From an uncultured Lachnoclostridium sp. (lineage in GTDB: Bacteria; Bacillota; Clostridia; Lachnospirales; Lachnospiraceae), in assembly GCA_948330435.1 (NCBI GenBank), contig CAOJBY010000015.1, forward strand, positions 1 to 64,000: a DNA stretch of 64,000 bases, written 5' to 3'. Of the stretch, positions 15,881 through 25,560 are shown piece by piece. The position numbers and the translations under genes were made by a program. The notes beneath the pieces are model-generated. The model worked only from the letters and a program-made list of their open reading frames with translations. It was not told where the DNA came from and searched no databases. Position 1 is the first letter of the stretch; each line of letters starts with the position of its first letter.

Positions 15881-16843
15881 TTACCCAATAAGATAGAGAA
15901 ACTGCTGGATATTCTCCATATCCATGGCAGTGTCCATATTCAGTAGGATGATGGCATATCCGATAATTAACATCAGGAAGCTTAGGGAGACTACTCCAAC
16001 AATCGTAAGGACCAGCCGGAGCTCAGAGTATTTCTTAAGGCAGCCGGAGGACTTGCGTAAAAAATAGCTTCCTGTAAAGAGAAGAATGGGTGCAAGGAAA
16101 CCTATGACCAGGTAAGAACCCAGGCTCAGCAGCAGGAAAGACGGATCGGATAACAACTGGGCGGATTGCTGTTCTATTTCAACGGAAGAAGCACCCAGGC
16201 TGGACACGAAAGAGAGACTGTTGTTGATAAAATGAAACAGAGCCGGAAGCAGCATATTATTGGTCTTTCGCATAATGTAAGCCAGCCCCATGCCCAAAAG
16301 TGCCGTAGGCAGAAAGCGATAAGGATCCAGATGAAAGAGTCCAAAGATGAGCCCGATACAGATCACTGCTACCCAGTCCTTGGAGATTCCCCGAAAGGTA
16401 TGCATAATAAAGCCCCGATGCATGGCTTCTTCACAGATGGCCGGGGAAACTGCCACGATCAAAAAAGAAAAAAAGGCAGGGATGGATGCAAACATGGAAC
16501 TCATACTGGAGCTTACATCCAGAAATCCCTCGGGGAAAAAGTACATGGAAATCAGAGTTACCAGCATAACGGACAGGAAACATCCAGCCCAGAGAAGAAC
16601 GGTTCCCAGAATCTGTCCGAAGCGGGGACGATAGATGGGAAACACTTCCCTAAAGCTCTGTCCGGTGAAACGAACGGCTAAAAGAGTCACGGCCAAAAGG
16701 CCCAGCTCTGTCAAAAGAAGCCCCATCATGCCAAAGTGGTATTGCAGGGGAGCAAATACAAAGATAAATAAAACCATAACAATCAAAAACAAACCGATTC
16801 CGTAAAGAGGATTTAGGCGGCGTCTTTCTTCTTCAAAGTCCAT
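15881..16843 (-). CDS. CPBP-family intramembrane glutamic protease
   Basis: The 320-residue membrane protein has about eight hydrophobic segments and the three CPBP (Abi/CAAX protease-like) motifs in order: EEAMHRGFI (about 139-147), FGLFHLDPYRF (about 166-176) and HFINNSLSF (about 203-211). Relatives process prenylated or small peptide substrates, or protect against bacteriocins; the substrate here is unknown. GGAGG lies nine bases before ATG 16843. The long C-terminal part adds two more membrane helices. It is not obviously tied to its neighbours. Confidence 0.88.
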   Translation of the reverse strand: MDFEEERRRLNPLYGIGLFLIVMVLFIFVFAPLQYHFGMMGLLLTELGLLAVTLLAVRFTGQSFREVFPIYRPRFGQILGTVLLWAGCFLSVMLVTLISMYFFPEGFLDVSSSMSSMFASIPAFFSFLIVAVSPAICEEAMHRGFIMHTFRGISKDWVAVICIGLIFGLFHLDPYRFLPTALLGMGLAYIMRKTNNMLLPALFHFINNSLSFVSSLGASSVEIEQQSAQLLSDPSFLLLSLGSYLVIGFLAPILLFTGSYFLRKSSGCLKKYSELRLVLTIVGVVSLSFLMLIIGYAIILLNMDTAMDMENIQQFLYLIG

Positions 16844-16970
16844 AAATTCAAACCTCCGGCCAGAAAAAATTTTCTATTGTTTTATCAAAACGTTTCCCGT
16901 AAATAATATTTCAATCCTTACCATTTGTATACAAGGGGACACAGGGTTTTGCGAATCATACCCCCTGCCG

Positions 16971-17972
16971 TCAGTCAGACACAAAGCGGATCGTAGATTC
17001 TCTTGCAATAATACGGGACTCTAATTCATACATCCGTGGCTCTGTACCGTTGTTTATCTGATCCAGCAGGATTTCCACGGATTTTTTCCCGATCTCGTCC
17101 AAAGGCTGTGCCAGGGCAGTGAGCTTGGGACTGATTTCCTTGGCCAGCAGCGAATTGTCAAAGCCGGCGATGGCGATGTCCCGGGGAATGGAATAACCCA
17201 ATTCACGAAAGGCGGTGATGGCCTCGCAGGCGGTAATGTCGTCATTGGCCAGATACGCTTCGCAATGCAGTCCGAAGTCTGATGCATACTGCTTCACCAG
17301 CTTATAGACAATGCTGGCGTTTAGGTTTTTCGGTACCGGACATTCAATCACATCGGTAAGATTTATCTGATTGGAAGACAAAAACTGCCGGAACCCCTCG
17401 TACTTCAGAGCGGAGGTAGATTCCTTGGTGGGACCGATATATCCGATTTTTTGAAAGCCCATGTTCAGAAAATGCCGGGCTATCTGCTGGCCGCCGTGAT
17501 AGTGAGAGATATATACGCTGCTGAATCCCTCCAGGGGCTTGGTGATCATCACAGCCGGGACCGTCAGACGCTGGTAGGCAGGCAGGCTCTCTTTTGTAGA
17601 AACGGGAACGGCAATAACGCCGTCCACTTTTCGCTGACGCAGCTGGGTGAGGATGTTTCTTTCCTTTTCCAGACTGCGGTGGGTGTTGCAGATAATGATG
17701 CTGTACCCCTCGTAAAACGCCTGATTCTCTATGGATTCAATAATTTCACTGAAAAAAGGGTAGGCGATTTCCGGAACCAGCAGGCCGATGATATTTGTAC
17801 GGTTTCCCGCCAGGCTTTGGGCAATGAGATTCGGCTCATAATCCAGTTCCTTTACCCAGTGGAGCACTTTTTGCCGTGTCTCGGCTTTGACAGAGGGGTT
17901 GTTGGAAAGAACTCTGGAAACGGTAACTCTGGAAACGCCCGCTTTGTCGGCAATATCCTGCATACTGACCAC
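16971..17972 (-). CDS. LacI-family transcriptional regulator
   Basis: The 333-residue protein has the LacI helix-turn-helix at the start (SMQDIADKAGVSRVTVSRVLS), the hinge YEPNLIAQSLAGN, and a periplasmic-binding-like sugar domain with IGLLVPEIAYPFFSEII, DGVIAVPVS, and the C-terminal GFDNSLLAKEISPKLTALAQPLDEIG. I chose the GTG start at 17972 because AAAGGAGA is seven bases upstream; in-frame ATG codons exist further up. It lies downstream of the PTS gene on the same strand, separated by a long palindrome. It most likely represses the alpha-galactoside/sucrose genes. Confidence 0.9.
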   Translation of the reverse strand: MVSMQDIADKAGVSRVTVSRVLSNNPSVKAETRQKVLHWVKELDYEPNLIAQSLAGNRTNIIGLLVPEIAYPFFSEIIESIENQAFYEGYSIIICNTHRSLEKERNILTQLRQRKVDGVIAVPVSTKESLPAYQRLTVPAVMITKPLEGFSSVYISHYHGGQQIARHFLNMGFQKIGYIGPTKESTSALKYEGFRQFLSSNQINLTDVIECPVPKNLNASIVYKLVKQYASDFGLHCEAYLANDDITACEAITAFRELGYSIPRDIAIAGFDNSLLAKEISPKLTALAQPLDEIGKKSVEILLDQINNGTEPRMYELESRIIARESTIRFVSD

Positions 17973-18049
17973 GGCAATCTCTCCTTTCATAATTTCACAT
18001 AAAAATATTTTATTCCAGACACACTTTATTGTCAAGAATGAAAAGGGGG

Positions 18050-18324
18050 TCGTAAAATAAGCCTTTTGTCTTAGCGGGTTCAGACGTGCAGCAGCGGAGC
18101 AGTCAGACAGGATTTTCCATATCGGTGTTCGGACGGTTCACGTACACGCCGTCTGCTTTGGGCGGACATTACTGTGAAACTTTCGAGAAAACTGTATTTT
18201 TTTAAGGTAATGTCCGTCCAAATCAAACAGCATGTTCGTGAACAGCCGGACACCTGATATTGGAAAGTCCTGTCTGACTGCTCCACTACTGCACGTCTGA
18301 ACCTTTAGGTGTCTTATTTTGCGA
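18050..18324. repeat. family A palindromic element, long nested copy 2
   Basis: The ends TCGTAAAATAAG and CTTATTTTGCGA are inverted repeats. Inside them are long near-perfect arms beginning GGTTCAGACGTGCAG and including GGAGCAGTCAGACAGGA, roughly 75-80 bases each, with about nine of ten bases pairing. A further inner pair GGGCGGACATTAC/GTAATGTCCG brackets the centre. The core resembles the other family A copies, but the arms carry extra sequence. It has the build of a miniature inverted-repeat element and sits between the PTS and lacI genes. Confidence 0.85.
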
Positions 18325-18339
18325 TTCTATTACGGGTTA

Positions 18340-20250
18340 CTATTCCGCTTTCAGGCTCATCAGCGGATCGCCGGGCATAAGCTTGCCGGACGCCGAAGCT
18401 TCCACCGATGCCAGCTCGTCGGAATTCGTAACTGCCACCATAATGGTTGCAGGGTGGCCGGCCGCCTTGATCTTTTCCAGATCTATGGTTAGCAGGAGAT
18501 CGCCCTTTTTCACGGCCTGCCCCTCCTTAACGTGACTCTTGAAGCCGTCGCCTTTCATTTCTACCGTGTCGATCCCCACATGGATGAGCAGCTCCACGCC
18601 GCCTGCTTCGATGCCGATGGCATGCAGCGTATCGGCAAGCTGGCTGATGGTGCCGTCCATGGGAGCATAGACCTTGCCGGTTTCCGGCTCAATGCCGCAG
18701 CATATTCCAAGGATGCCCTGGGAAAAGGTCGGGTCGGGAATCTCATCCATGGGGACAAAGGTTCCCTGGGCCGCTGCACCCAGCGTATGCGGGAAAGGTG
18801 CCGGGGCGGGCTTGGGAGCTTCCTTTTTACCCGGCTGTTCGGTCACCATAACCTCCGGCGGCACTGCGAAGAACCAGCACAGGGCGAAAGCAGTGATAAA
18901 GGTGGCAATGGCAAGGATCACATACATGATAAGCTGAGACGGGCTATATATGTACAGCAGCATACCCGGAATGGTGGTGATGCCGTTGCCGGTGCCTTTC
19001 ATGCCCAGCAGCATGGTAATCATACCGGCGATACCGTTGATGGAACAGCTAAGCAGAAACGGCTTCATGCCGTAACGGAGGATAACACCGAACAATGCCG
19101 GCTCGCCGATGCCCAGCAGGGCGGACACGGTGGCACTGGGTCCGATGGCACGGATTTCCTTTTTCTTGGCCTTTATGGAGATGGCGAGACATACGCCGGC
19201 CGAGGAAAAGCCACACATACACAAAATGGCATTGAACGGATTGAAGCCGGTGCTGGCTAACAGGCTGATTTCCAGCATATTGAAAATGTGGTGCACACCC
19301 GTAAGGGTGATGATGGACCAGAAGAAGCCGACAATCAGGCCGCCGATTCCCAAAGGAAGCTCCAGTGCATATTCAACGATGACTAACAAAACATTTTCCA
19401 GTGCATGCAGAAGCGGTCCGATTACCAGGAGGGAGAGAATCAGCATAACAAACAGTACCAGAAAAGGCGTAATCATAAAGTCAAAGACGGCGGGAACCGT
19501 TTTTCTGAGCTTCTTCTCCAGCTTGCTTCCTATAACGCCGGCTACAAAGGCCGGCAGGATGCTGCCCTGATAGCCGACAATGGGGATAAAGCCGAAAAGC
19601 ATAAGGGGCGTGACGCCGCTTGAGGGGTCCGCCACGGAGTAGGCATTTGGTAGGGAGCCGTTTACCAGCATCAGTCCCAGGATCAGTCCCAGAACCGGGG
19701 AGCCGCCAAATACACGAAAGGTAGACCAGCACACAATGGCAGGCAGAAATGCAAAGGTAGTTCCGGAAAGCACATCCACCAGAACCTGGAATGTCTGGGG
19801 AATATCGGCGTTGGTCATACCAAATAAAGCCAGGAAATTGTTATTGAGCAAAGCTCCCTTTAAGCCAAGGAACAGACCGGTGGCTACCAGGGCGGGAATT
19901 ACGGGCACAAACACATCTCCAAAGGTACGAATGGCCTTTTGAAGCTGGTTTTTACCATCCATTTTGGCTTCTTTCGCCTCGCTTGCGGTAGTCTCCGCAA
20001 TCCCCAGCTTTGTGATCTGCTCATAGACACGGTTCACATGGCCCGTGCCGAAGATGATCTGATACTGGCCCGCCGTGAAAAAGGTTCCTTTTACGGCATC
20101 AATTTCACCGACCTTTTCATCGTCCGCCAGAGAACGGTCTGCCACAATGAGACGCAGACGGGTGGCACAATGGGCGGCAGACCTGATGTTCTCTGAACCG
20201 CCCACAGCCTGAATGACTTCTTTTGCGATTTTCGCATAATCGTAGTTCAT
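18340..20250 (-). CDS. PTS EIIBCA, sucrose/beta-glucoside family
   Basis: The 636-residue protein joins all three PTS sugar domains. The IIB domain is at 1-90, with phospho-Cys28 in AAHCATRLRL. The IIC membrane domain is at about 105-455, with GFFWSIITLTGVHHIFNM and GIGEPALFGVILRYGMKPF. The IIA domain is at about 490-636, with LLIHVGIDTVEMKG containing the phospho-His. It imports a disaccharide as its 6-phosphate. The neighbours (alpha-galactosidase, GH13 sucrose-type enzyme, HAD phosphatase) point to sucrose, melibiose or raffinose-type sugars. AAGGAGG precedes ATG 20250. It is divergent from the HAD-GH13-GH36 operon. Confidence 0.92.
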   Translation of the reverse strand: MNYDYAKIAKEVIQAVGGSENIRSAAHCATRLRLIVADRSLADDEKVGEIDAVKGTFFTAGQYQIIFGTGHVNRVYEQITKLGIAETTASEAKEAKMDGKNQLQKAIRTFGDVFVPVIPALVATGLFLGLKGALLNNNFLALFGMTNADIPQTFQVLVDVLSGTTFAFLPAIVCWSTFRVFGGSPVLGLILGLMLVNGSLPNAYSVADPSSGVTPLMLFGFIPIVGYQGSILPAFVAGVIGSKLEKKLRKTVPAVFDFMITPFLVLFVMLILSLLVIGPLLHALENVLLVIVEYALELPLGIGGLIVGFFWSIITLTGVHHIFNMLEISLLASTGFNPFNAILCMCGFSSAGVCLAISIKAKKKEIRAIGPSATVSALLGIGEPALFGVILRYGMKPFLLSCSINGIAGMITMLLGMKGTGNGITTIPGMLLYIYSPSQLIMYVILAIATFITAFALCWFFAVPPEVMVTEQPGKKEAPKPAPAPFPHTLGAAAQGTFVPMDEIPDPTFSQGILGICCGIEPETGKVYAPMDGTISQLADTLHAIGIEAGGVELLIHVGIDTVEMKGDGFKSHVKEGQAVKKGDLLLTIDLEKIKAAGHPATIMVAVTNSDELASVEASASGKLMPGDPLMSLKAE

Positions 20251-20317
20251 AGTTTCCTCCTTGATAATTTGTTCGATACATCAAGTCAAATGGGTGATTT
20301 TTCATCCCCTTGACTCA

Positions 20318-20333
20318 TTGTTCATTGGAACAA
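20318..20333. promoter_or_regulatory. candidate LacI-type operator
   Basis: TTGTTCATTGGAACAA is a palindrome with arms TTGTTC/GAACAA around four bases, in the divergent region between the PTS gene and the HAD operon. A half-site TTGTTCGATAC lies at about 20268. The size and symmetry suit a LacI-family protein such as the one at 16971. Confidence 0.5.
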
Positions 20334-20486
20334 AATATTACACAATGTACACGTGTTCATTTTGGATGAGAATAACATGGCAGGGAAAGAAAAGTCAATA
20401 GAAAAGCCGGAAAAAATTGAAAATCAGCATTTTATACAAAAAACACCAAGGGAATTTGTACAAAACATAAAAAGTAGATTCCCGAA

Positions 20487-20515
20487 TTGACAGATGGATT
20501 TCCGGACTATATAAT
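20487..20515 (+). promoter_or_regulatory. sigma-70 promoter of the HAD-GH13-GH36 operon
   Basis: TTGACA at 20487-20492 and TATAAT at 20510-20515 are both perfect consensus boxes with a 17-base spacer. The start codon lies 66 bases downstream. Confidence 0.85.
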
Positions 20516-20580
20516 AAACAAAATGAAAGCGAGTACATAAGACTGTAAATGGAAATTTGATTTGATTTGAGGAGGTTACT

Positions 20581-21411
20581 ATGGATCGGAAGTTGATATT
20601 TCTGGATATTGACGGGACTCTGACGGAACCGGGGAAAAATGTTCCGCCCGAATCTGCGGTCGATGCAGTCCGACGGGCCCGGGAAAGGGGGCACAGGGTT
20701 GTACTGTGTTCCGGGAGAAATTACGGAATGCTCTTTCCGGTGCTGCAGTTTGGATTTGACGGGCTGGTTGCCAGTACCGGCGGTTACATTGAATATAACG
20801 GCCAGGTGGTTTACGACTGCCCCATGACCCCGGAGCAGCAGGCCAGGGTGTTGGATGTTTTTAAGGAAAGCGGCATTTACCGCACCATCGGGGGTCGGAA
20901 TCATAGCTACACGGACGAGGGCTTTAAGGAATTTCTTGCAGAAAATACGGACTCCAAGGCCAACAGCGAGCTGCTGCGGTGGCGGATTCAGATTGAAAGC
21001 GAGCTGGACATTCGCCCCATGTCCGAATATGACGGCGAGCCCATCTACGGCATGGCATTCATGAGCCGTGGAGCAGAACGGCTGCAAAAGCCCATGGAGC
21101 TGCTTGGGGAGGAATTTGATTTCTGTATACAGGATGAGGATACCTGCGGCATTGTGAACGGGGAGTTGTCGAGCAAGGCCTTTGATAAGGGAAGTGCGGT
21201 AAAAAGGCTATGCGAGTTCCTGGGAGCTGCCAGGGAGGATACGATTGCTTTCGGAGACAGCATGAACGATCTGGAGATGTTAAAGGAGGTGGGGACAAGT
21301 GTCTGTATGGCCAACGGCAGTCCCACACTTTTAAAGATTGCCCACATGGTCTGTCCGCCGGTGACGGAGGACGGTCTCTACAGCGGGTTTGAAAAACTGA
21401 ATTTATTATAG
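20581..21411 (+). CDS. Cof-type HAD hydrolase (sugar phosphatase candidate)
   Basis: The 276-residue protein is a HAD phosphatase of the Cof/YidA type. Motif I is FLDIDGTLTEPG (nucleophile Asp8), motif II lies in VVLCSGRNYGML, and motifs III/IV are in FDKGSAVKRL and TIAFGDSMNDLEML. A large cap domain spans about residues 85-190. Such enzymes dephosphorylate sugar phosphates. As first gene of the operon with GH13 and GH36 enzymes and opposite a PTS gene, it may remove the phosphate added on uptake; this is inference. GAGGAGG precedes the start. Confidence 0.88.
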   Translation: MDRKLIFLDIDGTLTEPGKNVPPESAVDAVRRARERGHRVVLCSGRNYGMLFPVLQFGFDGLVASTGGYIEYNGQVVYDCPMTPEQQARVLDVFKESGIYRTIGGRNHSYTDEGFKEFLAENTDSKANSELLRWRIQIESELDIRPMSEYDGEPIYGMAFMSRGAERLQKPMELLGEEFDFCIQDEDTCGIVNGELSSKAFDKGSAVKRLCEFLGAAREDTIAFGDSMNDLEMLKEVGTSVCMANGSPTLLKIAHMVCPPVTEDGLYSGFEKLNLL

Positions 21412-21428
21412 GAAAGCAGGTGATAGGA

Positions 21429-23303
21429 ATGACCGGGAAAGAAGAAGCATTGTTTCAGAAACGCATGGCCCGTCATATAGACGAGCTGCGGTGGCTGTAT
21501 ATGGAGCTTTATGACAATGGCTCCATGTTTGCCGAGCTGTGCCAGAAGCTTTATGACTTTGCTGCCGAACGGTCGGCGGCCCTGAAAGAACGGGATTTGG
21601 AGAGGGAGGAGAATCCGGAGTGGTACAAGTCCAACGCTCTTACGGGGATGATGATGTACATTGACAATTTTGCCGGAAATCTGGAGGGGCTTCGGGAAAA
21701 GCTGCCTTATATCCGGCAGGCAGAAGTAAATCTTTTGCATTTGATGCCCTTTCTGGACACGGTGCCCGGCCGCAGCGACGGCGGTTACGCCGTGGCGGAC
21801 TTCCGTAAGGTCCGGCCCGATCTGGGAACCATGGAGGATCTGGAAAAGCTGGCAGACGTATGCCATAAAAAGGGAATCAATCTGTGTATGGATTTTGTGA
21901 TGAACCATACCAGCCAGGACCACGAATGGGCCAGAAAAGCCCGCCAGGGAGACGGGGAATACATGAGCCGGTATTTCTTTTTTGCAGATCCGTCCATACC
22001 GGCGGAGTATGAGAAAACCGTGCCCCAGGTATTTCCCTCTACCGCACCGGGGAATTTTACATGGCTTGATGACTGTAAGCATTATGTTATGACCTCCTTT
22101 TACCCTTATCAGTGGGATTTGAACTACCGGAATCCAAGGGTATTCAATGAGATGATGTACAATTACCTGTTCCTGGCAAACAAAGGCATGGATATGATCC
22201 GCATTGACACCGTGCCCTACATATGGAAAGAGCTGGGGACGGACTGCCGCAACCGCCCCCAGGTCCACACGATTGTGCGGATGATGCGGATGATCGGTGA
22301 GATTGTCTGTCCCAGTGTCATCCTGCTGGGCGAGGTAGTCATGGAGCCGGTCAAGGTCGTTCCTTACTTTGGCAGTATCGAGAAGCCGGAATGCCATCTG
22401 TTATACAATGTGACCACCATGTGCACCACGTGGCATACGGTGGCAACCAGGGATACCCGTCTGCTCCGCAGGCAGTTGGATGCGGTAAATGCCCTGCCTA
22501 AGAAATACGTGTTTCTTAATTATCTCCGCTGCCACGATGACATTGGCTGGGGTCTGGATTATGAGTGGCTGAAACAGAACTTCGGCACAGATGAGGTGCT
22601 CCATAAGCGGTATCTGAACGATTATTTTCAGGGATATGCGGGTAACAGCAACAGCCGGGGAGAGCTTTACAATGATGATATTGCCAGCGGTGACGCCAGG
22701 CTCTGCGGTACTACGGCAAGTCTCTGCGGGATCGAAAAGGCAGGATTTGAGCAGGATCAGGCGGCCATGGAACGGGCGGTACAGTTTGATCTGACGCTGC
22801 ATGCCATAATGCTCATGCAGACCGGCATTCCCATGCTGTACAGCGGCGACGAGCTGGCCCAGGTAAATGACTACAGCTACAAGGAGGATCCGAAAAAAGC
22901 GGATGACAGCCGCTATCTTCACCGGGGAAAGCTCAGATGGGAGCAGACGGAGCATATACATGATTTGGAGACCCCGGAGGGAAAGGTATTTTGCGGGCTG
23001 AATGCTCTGGTGGCTCTGCGGGGGATTTCACCGGCGTTCGGAACTACGGCGGATGTGTGGACCCTGGACACCGGCGACGACGGCCTGCTGGCTATCGGCC
23101 GGTATGCGAAAGGGCAGAAAATCATCGGTGTATTTAACTTTAGGGAGTGGGAAAAGACAGTTACATTCCCTTACGATCCGGGGGAGTTTACGGATATGCT
23201 CACGGGGGAAGCCTGCCTGCTGCAGGATCTGTCTGTCCCGGCTTACGGTTTTTATTATCTGGAACAATGGAACGGAGAAAAGAAATATGGCGATAATCAT
23301 TGA
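21429..23303 (+). CDS. GH13 enzyme, amylosucrase-like
   Basis: The 624-residue protein matches the amylosucrase-type GH13 layout: a helical N-terminal domain, then YIDNFAGNLEGLREKLPYI and LLHLMPFLDTVPGRSDGGYAVADF. GH13 signature regions are visible as MDFVMNHTS, GMDMIRIDTVPY (nucleophile Asp), ILLGEVV (acid/base Glu) and NYLRCHDDIGW. It should act on sucrose or a sucrose-like glucoside by transfer or hydrolysis. A GTG at 21420 in the same frame is an alternative start; the AGGTGA spacing favours ATG 21429 slightly. It overlaps the GH36 gene by 17 bases. Confidence 0.85.
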   Translation: MTGKEEALFQKRMARHIDELRWLYMELYDNGSMFAELCQKLYDFAAERSAALKERDLEREENPEWYKSNALTGMMMYIDNFAGNLEGLREKLPYIRQAEVNLLHLMPFLDTVPGRSDGGYAVADFRKVRPDLGTMEDLEKLADVCHKKGINLCMDFVMNHTSQDHEWARKARQGDGEYMSRYFFFADPSIPAEYEKTVPQVFPSTAPGNFTWLDDCKHYVMTSFYPYQWDLNYRNPRVFNEMMYNYLFLANKGMDMIRIDTVPYIWKELGTDCRNRPQVHTIVRMMRMIGEIVCPSVILLGEVVMEPVKVVPYFGSIEKPECHLLYNVTTMCTTWHTVATRDTRLLRRQLDAVNALPKKYVFLNYLRCHDDIGWGLDYEWLKQNFGTDEVLHKRYLNDYFQGYAGNSNSRGELYNDDIASGDARLCGTTASLCGIEKAGFEQDQAAMERAVQFDLTLHAIMLMQTGIPMLYSGDELAQVNDYSYKEDPKKADDSRYLHRGKLRWEQTEHIHDLETPEGKVFCGLNALVALRGISPAFGTTADVWTLDTGDDGLLAIGRYAKGQKIIGVFNFREWEKTVTFPYDPGEFTDMLTGEACLLQDLSVPAYGFYYLEQWNGEKKYGDNH

Positions 23304-25536
23304 TGAATTGCGTGGAATTTTTACATTGCATACGAAGCATACCACCTATCAGATGAAAGCGGATGCCCAAAAGGTCCTGCTCCACACCTATTACGGAGAA
23401 AAAACGGATGAAAGTGACAAGTCTCTCTTGTTCAGCCGGGCGGACAGGGGCTTTTCCGGCAACCCATATGAGCTGGGAAAGCTTGACAGGACTTATTCTC
23501 TGGATTCGCTTCCCCAGGAATACAGCAGCTTCGGAACGGGTGATTACAGGATCACTTCTTTGCGGGTGCAAAATAAGGACGGAAGCCAGGCTGCGGACCT
23601 GAGATATGCCGGATACCGTGTACAGGAGGGAAAATATGCAATTCCCGGCCTGCCGGCGGTGTATGCTCAAAATGAGGAAGCAGAAACCTTGATGATTCGG
23701 CTAAAGGATCCCTATTCCGGCCTGGAGGTTGAGCTTTATTACGGAATACTGGAGGAGATCGACGTCATTACCAGGGCCGTAAGGATCACAAATCAGGGAA
23801 CGGATGACGTGGTTTTAAGGAAAGCGGCCAGCATGAATCTGGATTGGGAATATGGCGATTTTCAGTGGATTTCTTTTTACGGGCGGCACAGCATGGAGAT
23901 GAACTTTCAGAGGGAAGCCGTTCATCACGGCATACAGGCGGTGGGAAGCGTCCGGGGATCAAGCAGCCACCAGTACAATCCCTTTGTCATTTTGTGTGAG
24001 AACGGAACCAATGAAACGATGGGGAGCTGCTATGGCTTTTCCTTTGTCTACAGCGGGGAGTTTTTGATAGAAGCGGAGAAAGACCAGCTTGACAGGACTA
24101 GGCTGATCTGCGGGATTCATCCCGATAATTTTTCATGGATCCTCCATAGGGGCGATACGCTCTGGCTTCCCGAGGTCATCATGACGTACAGCGGCAGCGG
24201 CATGGGAGAGATGAGCAGAAACTTCCATAAGGTAATCAGGGAGCATATCTGCCGGGGAAAATGGAAAGACAGACGCCGGCCGATCCTGATTAATAACTGG
24301 GAGGCGACTTATTTCAACTTTACCGGAGATAAGCTGATAGATATCGCAAAACAGGCCAGGGATCTGGGGATTGAATTGTTTGCCATGGATGACGGCTGGT
24401 TTGGAAACAGGCAGGACGACAGCACGGGCCTGGGGGACTGGTCTGCCAATGAAGAAAAGCTGGGCTGCACGTTAAAGGAGCTGGCACAGCGTATTGTGGC
24501 AGAGGGAATGCAGTTTGGCATCTGGCTGGAGCCGGAGGGGATATCCGAGGACAGCGACTTGTACAGATGCCATCCGGACTGGGTGGTAGGAATTCCCGGG
24601 AGAAAGCCATGCCTGAGCAGATGCCAGTGGATTCTGGATTTTTCCAGAAAGGATGTGCAGGATTACATCATAGGGCAAATCTCGGAATTGTTCGACGGAG
24701 TACCGGTTTCTTATGTGAAATGGGACTGCAACCGGGCAATCTGTGATAAATTCAGCGGAATGCTGGATGGCGGCAGGCAGGGGGAATTCGCACACAGATA
24801 TGTGCTGGGGCTGTACCGAGTGCTGGAGGAGCTGACAGAAAAATTCCCGGAAATACTGTTTGAGGGCTGCGGGGGCGGAGGGGGCCGGTTTGATGCCGGA
24901 ATGCTCTACTATATGCCGCAGCTGTGGGGCAGTGATACTACAGATGCCATTGAGAGACTGAGCATTCAGTACGGGGCTTCTTTCGGATATCCGGTTTGTG
25001 CCATGGGGACCCATGTCTCTACGGCCCCCAACCATCAGACGGGACGGGTGGTGCCGCTTTCCACAAGAGGGTGTGTGGCCATGGCAGGCACATTCGGCTA
25101 TGAATTGGATATTGGAAGTCTGACGCAGGAAGAGAGAGAAGAGGTAAAAGAGCAGATAAGCACATTTAAAAGGTATTACGATTTGATACAGCAGGGGGAT
25201 TATTATCGGATATCCAGTCCCCTGGAGGGGACATGTACGGTATGGGAGATTGCGGATCCCTCCGGCAGGGAAGCGTTCGTCAGTGCGGTCTACCACCATG
25301 TGCAGGCCAACCCGGTTCCGGTCCGGGTAAAGGTGCAGGGCTTAAGAGACAAGGCGGTCTATCAGCTCTTTCTCAACGAGGATTTTAAAGAGAAATATCC
25401 GGGCAGGCGGCTGCCCTATGGCTTTGGACCGGGCGAGGTGCTCAGCGGTGCTGCGTTAAGGCAGTTTGGACTGATTGTCCCGGAGGCGGTGAATGGGTTT
25501 CAGGCGTGGCAGATATACATAAAGGAATGCCCGTAG
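23287..25536 (+). CDS. GH36 alpha-galactosidase
   Basis: The 749-residue protein is a GH36 alpha-galactosidase of the large cytoplasmic type. It has an N-terminal beta-sandwich (about 1-325) and a TIM barrel from NNWEATYFNF onward. FAMDDGWFGNRQDD, VKWDCNRAI (nucleophile Asp), FEGCGGGGGRFDAGML and WGSDTTDAIERL (acid/base Asp) are all present. It releases galactose from melibiose, raffinose or stachyose, leaving sucrose for the upstream GH13 enzyme. ATG 23287 lies inside the end of the GH13 gene, so the two are translationally coupled. No signal peptide is present. Confidence 0.94.
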   Translation: MAIIIDELRGIFTLHTKHTTYQMKADAQKVLLHTYYGEKTDESDKSLLFSRADRGFSGNPYELGKLDRTYSLDSLPQEYSSFGTGDYRITSLRVQNKDGSQAADLRYAGYRVQEGKYAIPGLPAVYAQNEEAETLMIRLKDPYSGLEVELYYGILEEIDVITRAVRITNQGTDDVVLRKAASMNLDWEYGDFQWISFYGRHSMEMNFQREAVHHGIQAVGSVRGSSSHQYNPFVILCENGTNETMGSCYGFSFVYSGEFLIEAEKDQLDRTRLICGIHPDNFSWILHRGDTLWLPEVIMTYSGSGMGEMSRNFHKVIREHICRGKWKDRRRPILINNWEATYFNFTGDKLIDIAKQARDLGIELFAMDDGWFGNRQDDSTGLGDWSANEEKLGCTLKELAQRIVAEGMQFGIWLEPEGISEDSDLYRCHPDWVVGIPGRKPCLSRCQWILDFSRKDVQDYIIGQISELFDGVPVSYVKWDCNRAICDKFSGMLDGGRQGEFAHRYVLGLYRVLEELTEKFPEILFEGCGGGGGRFDAGMLYYMPQLWGSDTTDAIERLSIQYGASFGYPVCAMGTHVSTAPNHQTGRVVPLSTRGCVAMAGTFGYELDIGSLTQEEREEVKEQISTFKRYYDLIQQGDYYRISSPLEGTCTVWEIADPSGREAFVSAVYHHVQANPVPVRVKVQGLRDKAVYQLFLNEDFKEKYPGRRLPYGFGPGEVLSGAALRQFGLIVPEAVNGFQAWQIYIKECP

Positions 25537-25560
25537 TCCGGCGGCTTTTTGGGAAAGGGA

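Noticed and set aside
16166..16681. Forward frame over the CPBP protease gene
   Set aside because: It is antisense to a protein with all three CPBP motifs and lacks a ribosome site.
23002..23286. N-terminal extension of the GH36 alpha-galactosidase
   Set aside because: It overlaps the end of the GH13 gene in another frame and has no GH36 similarity.
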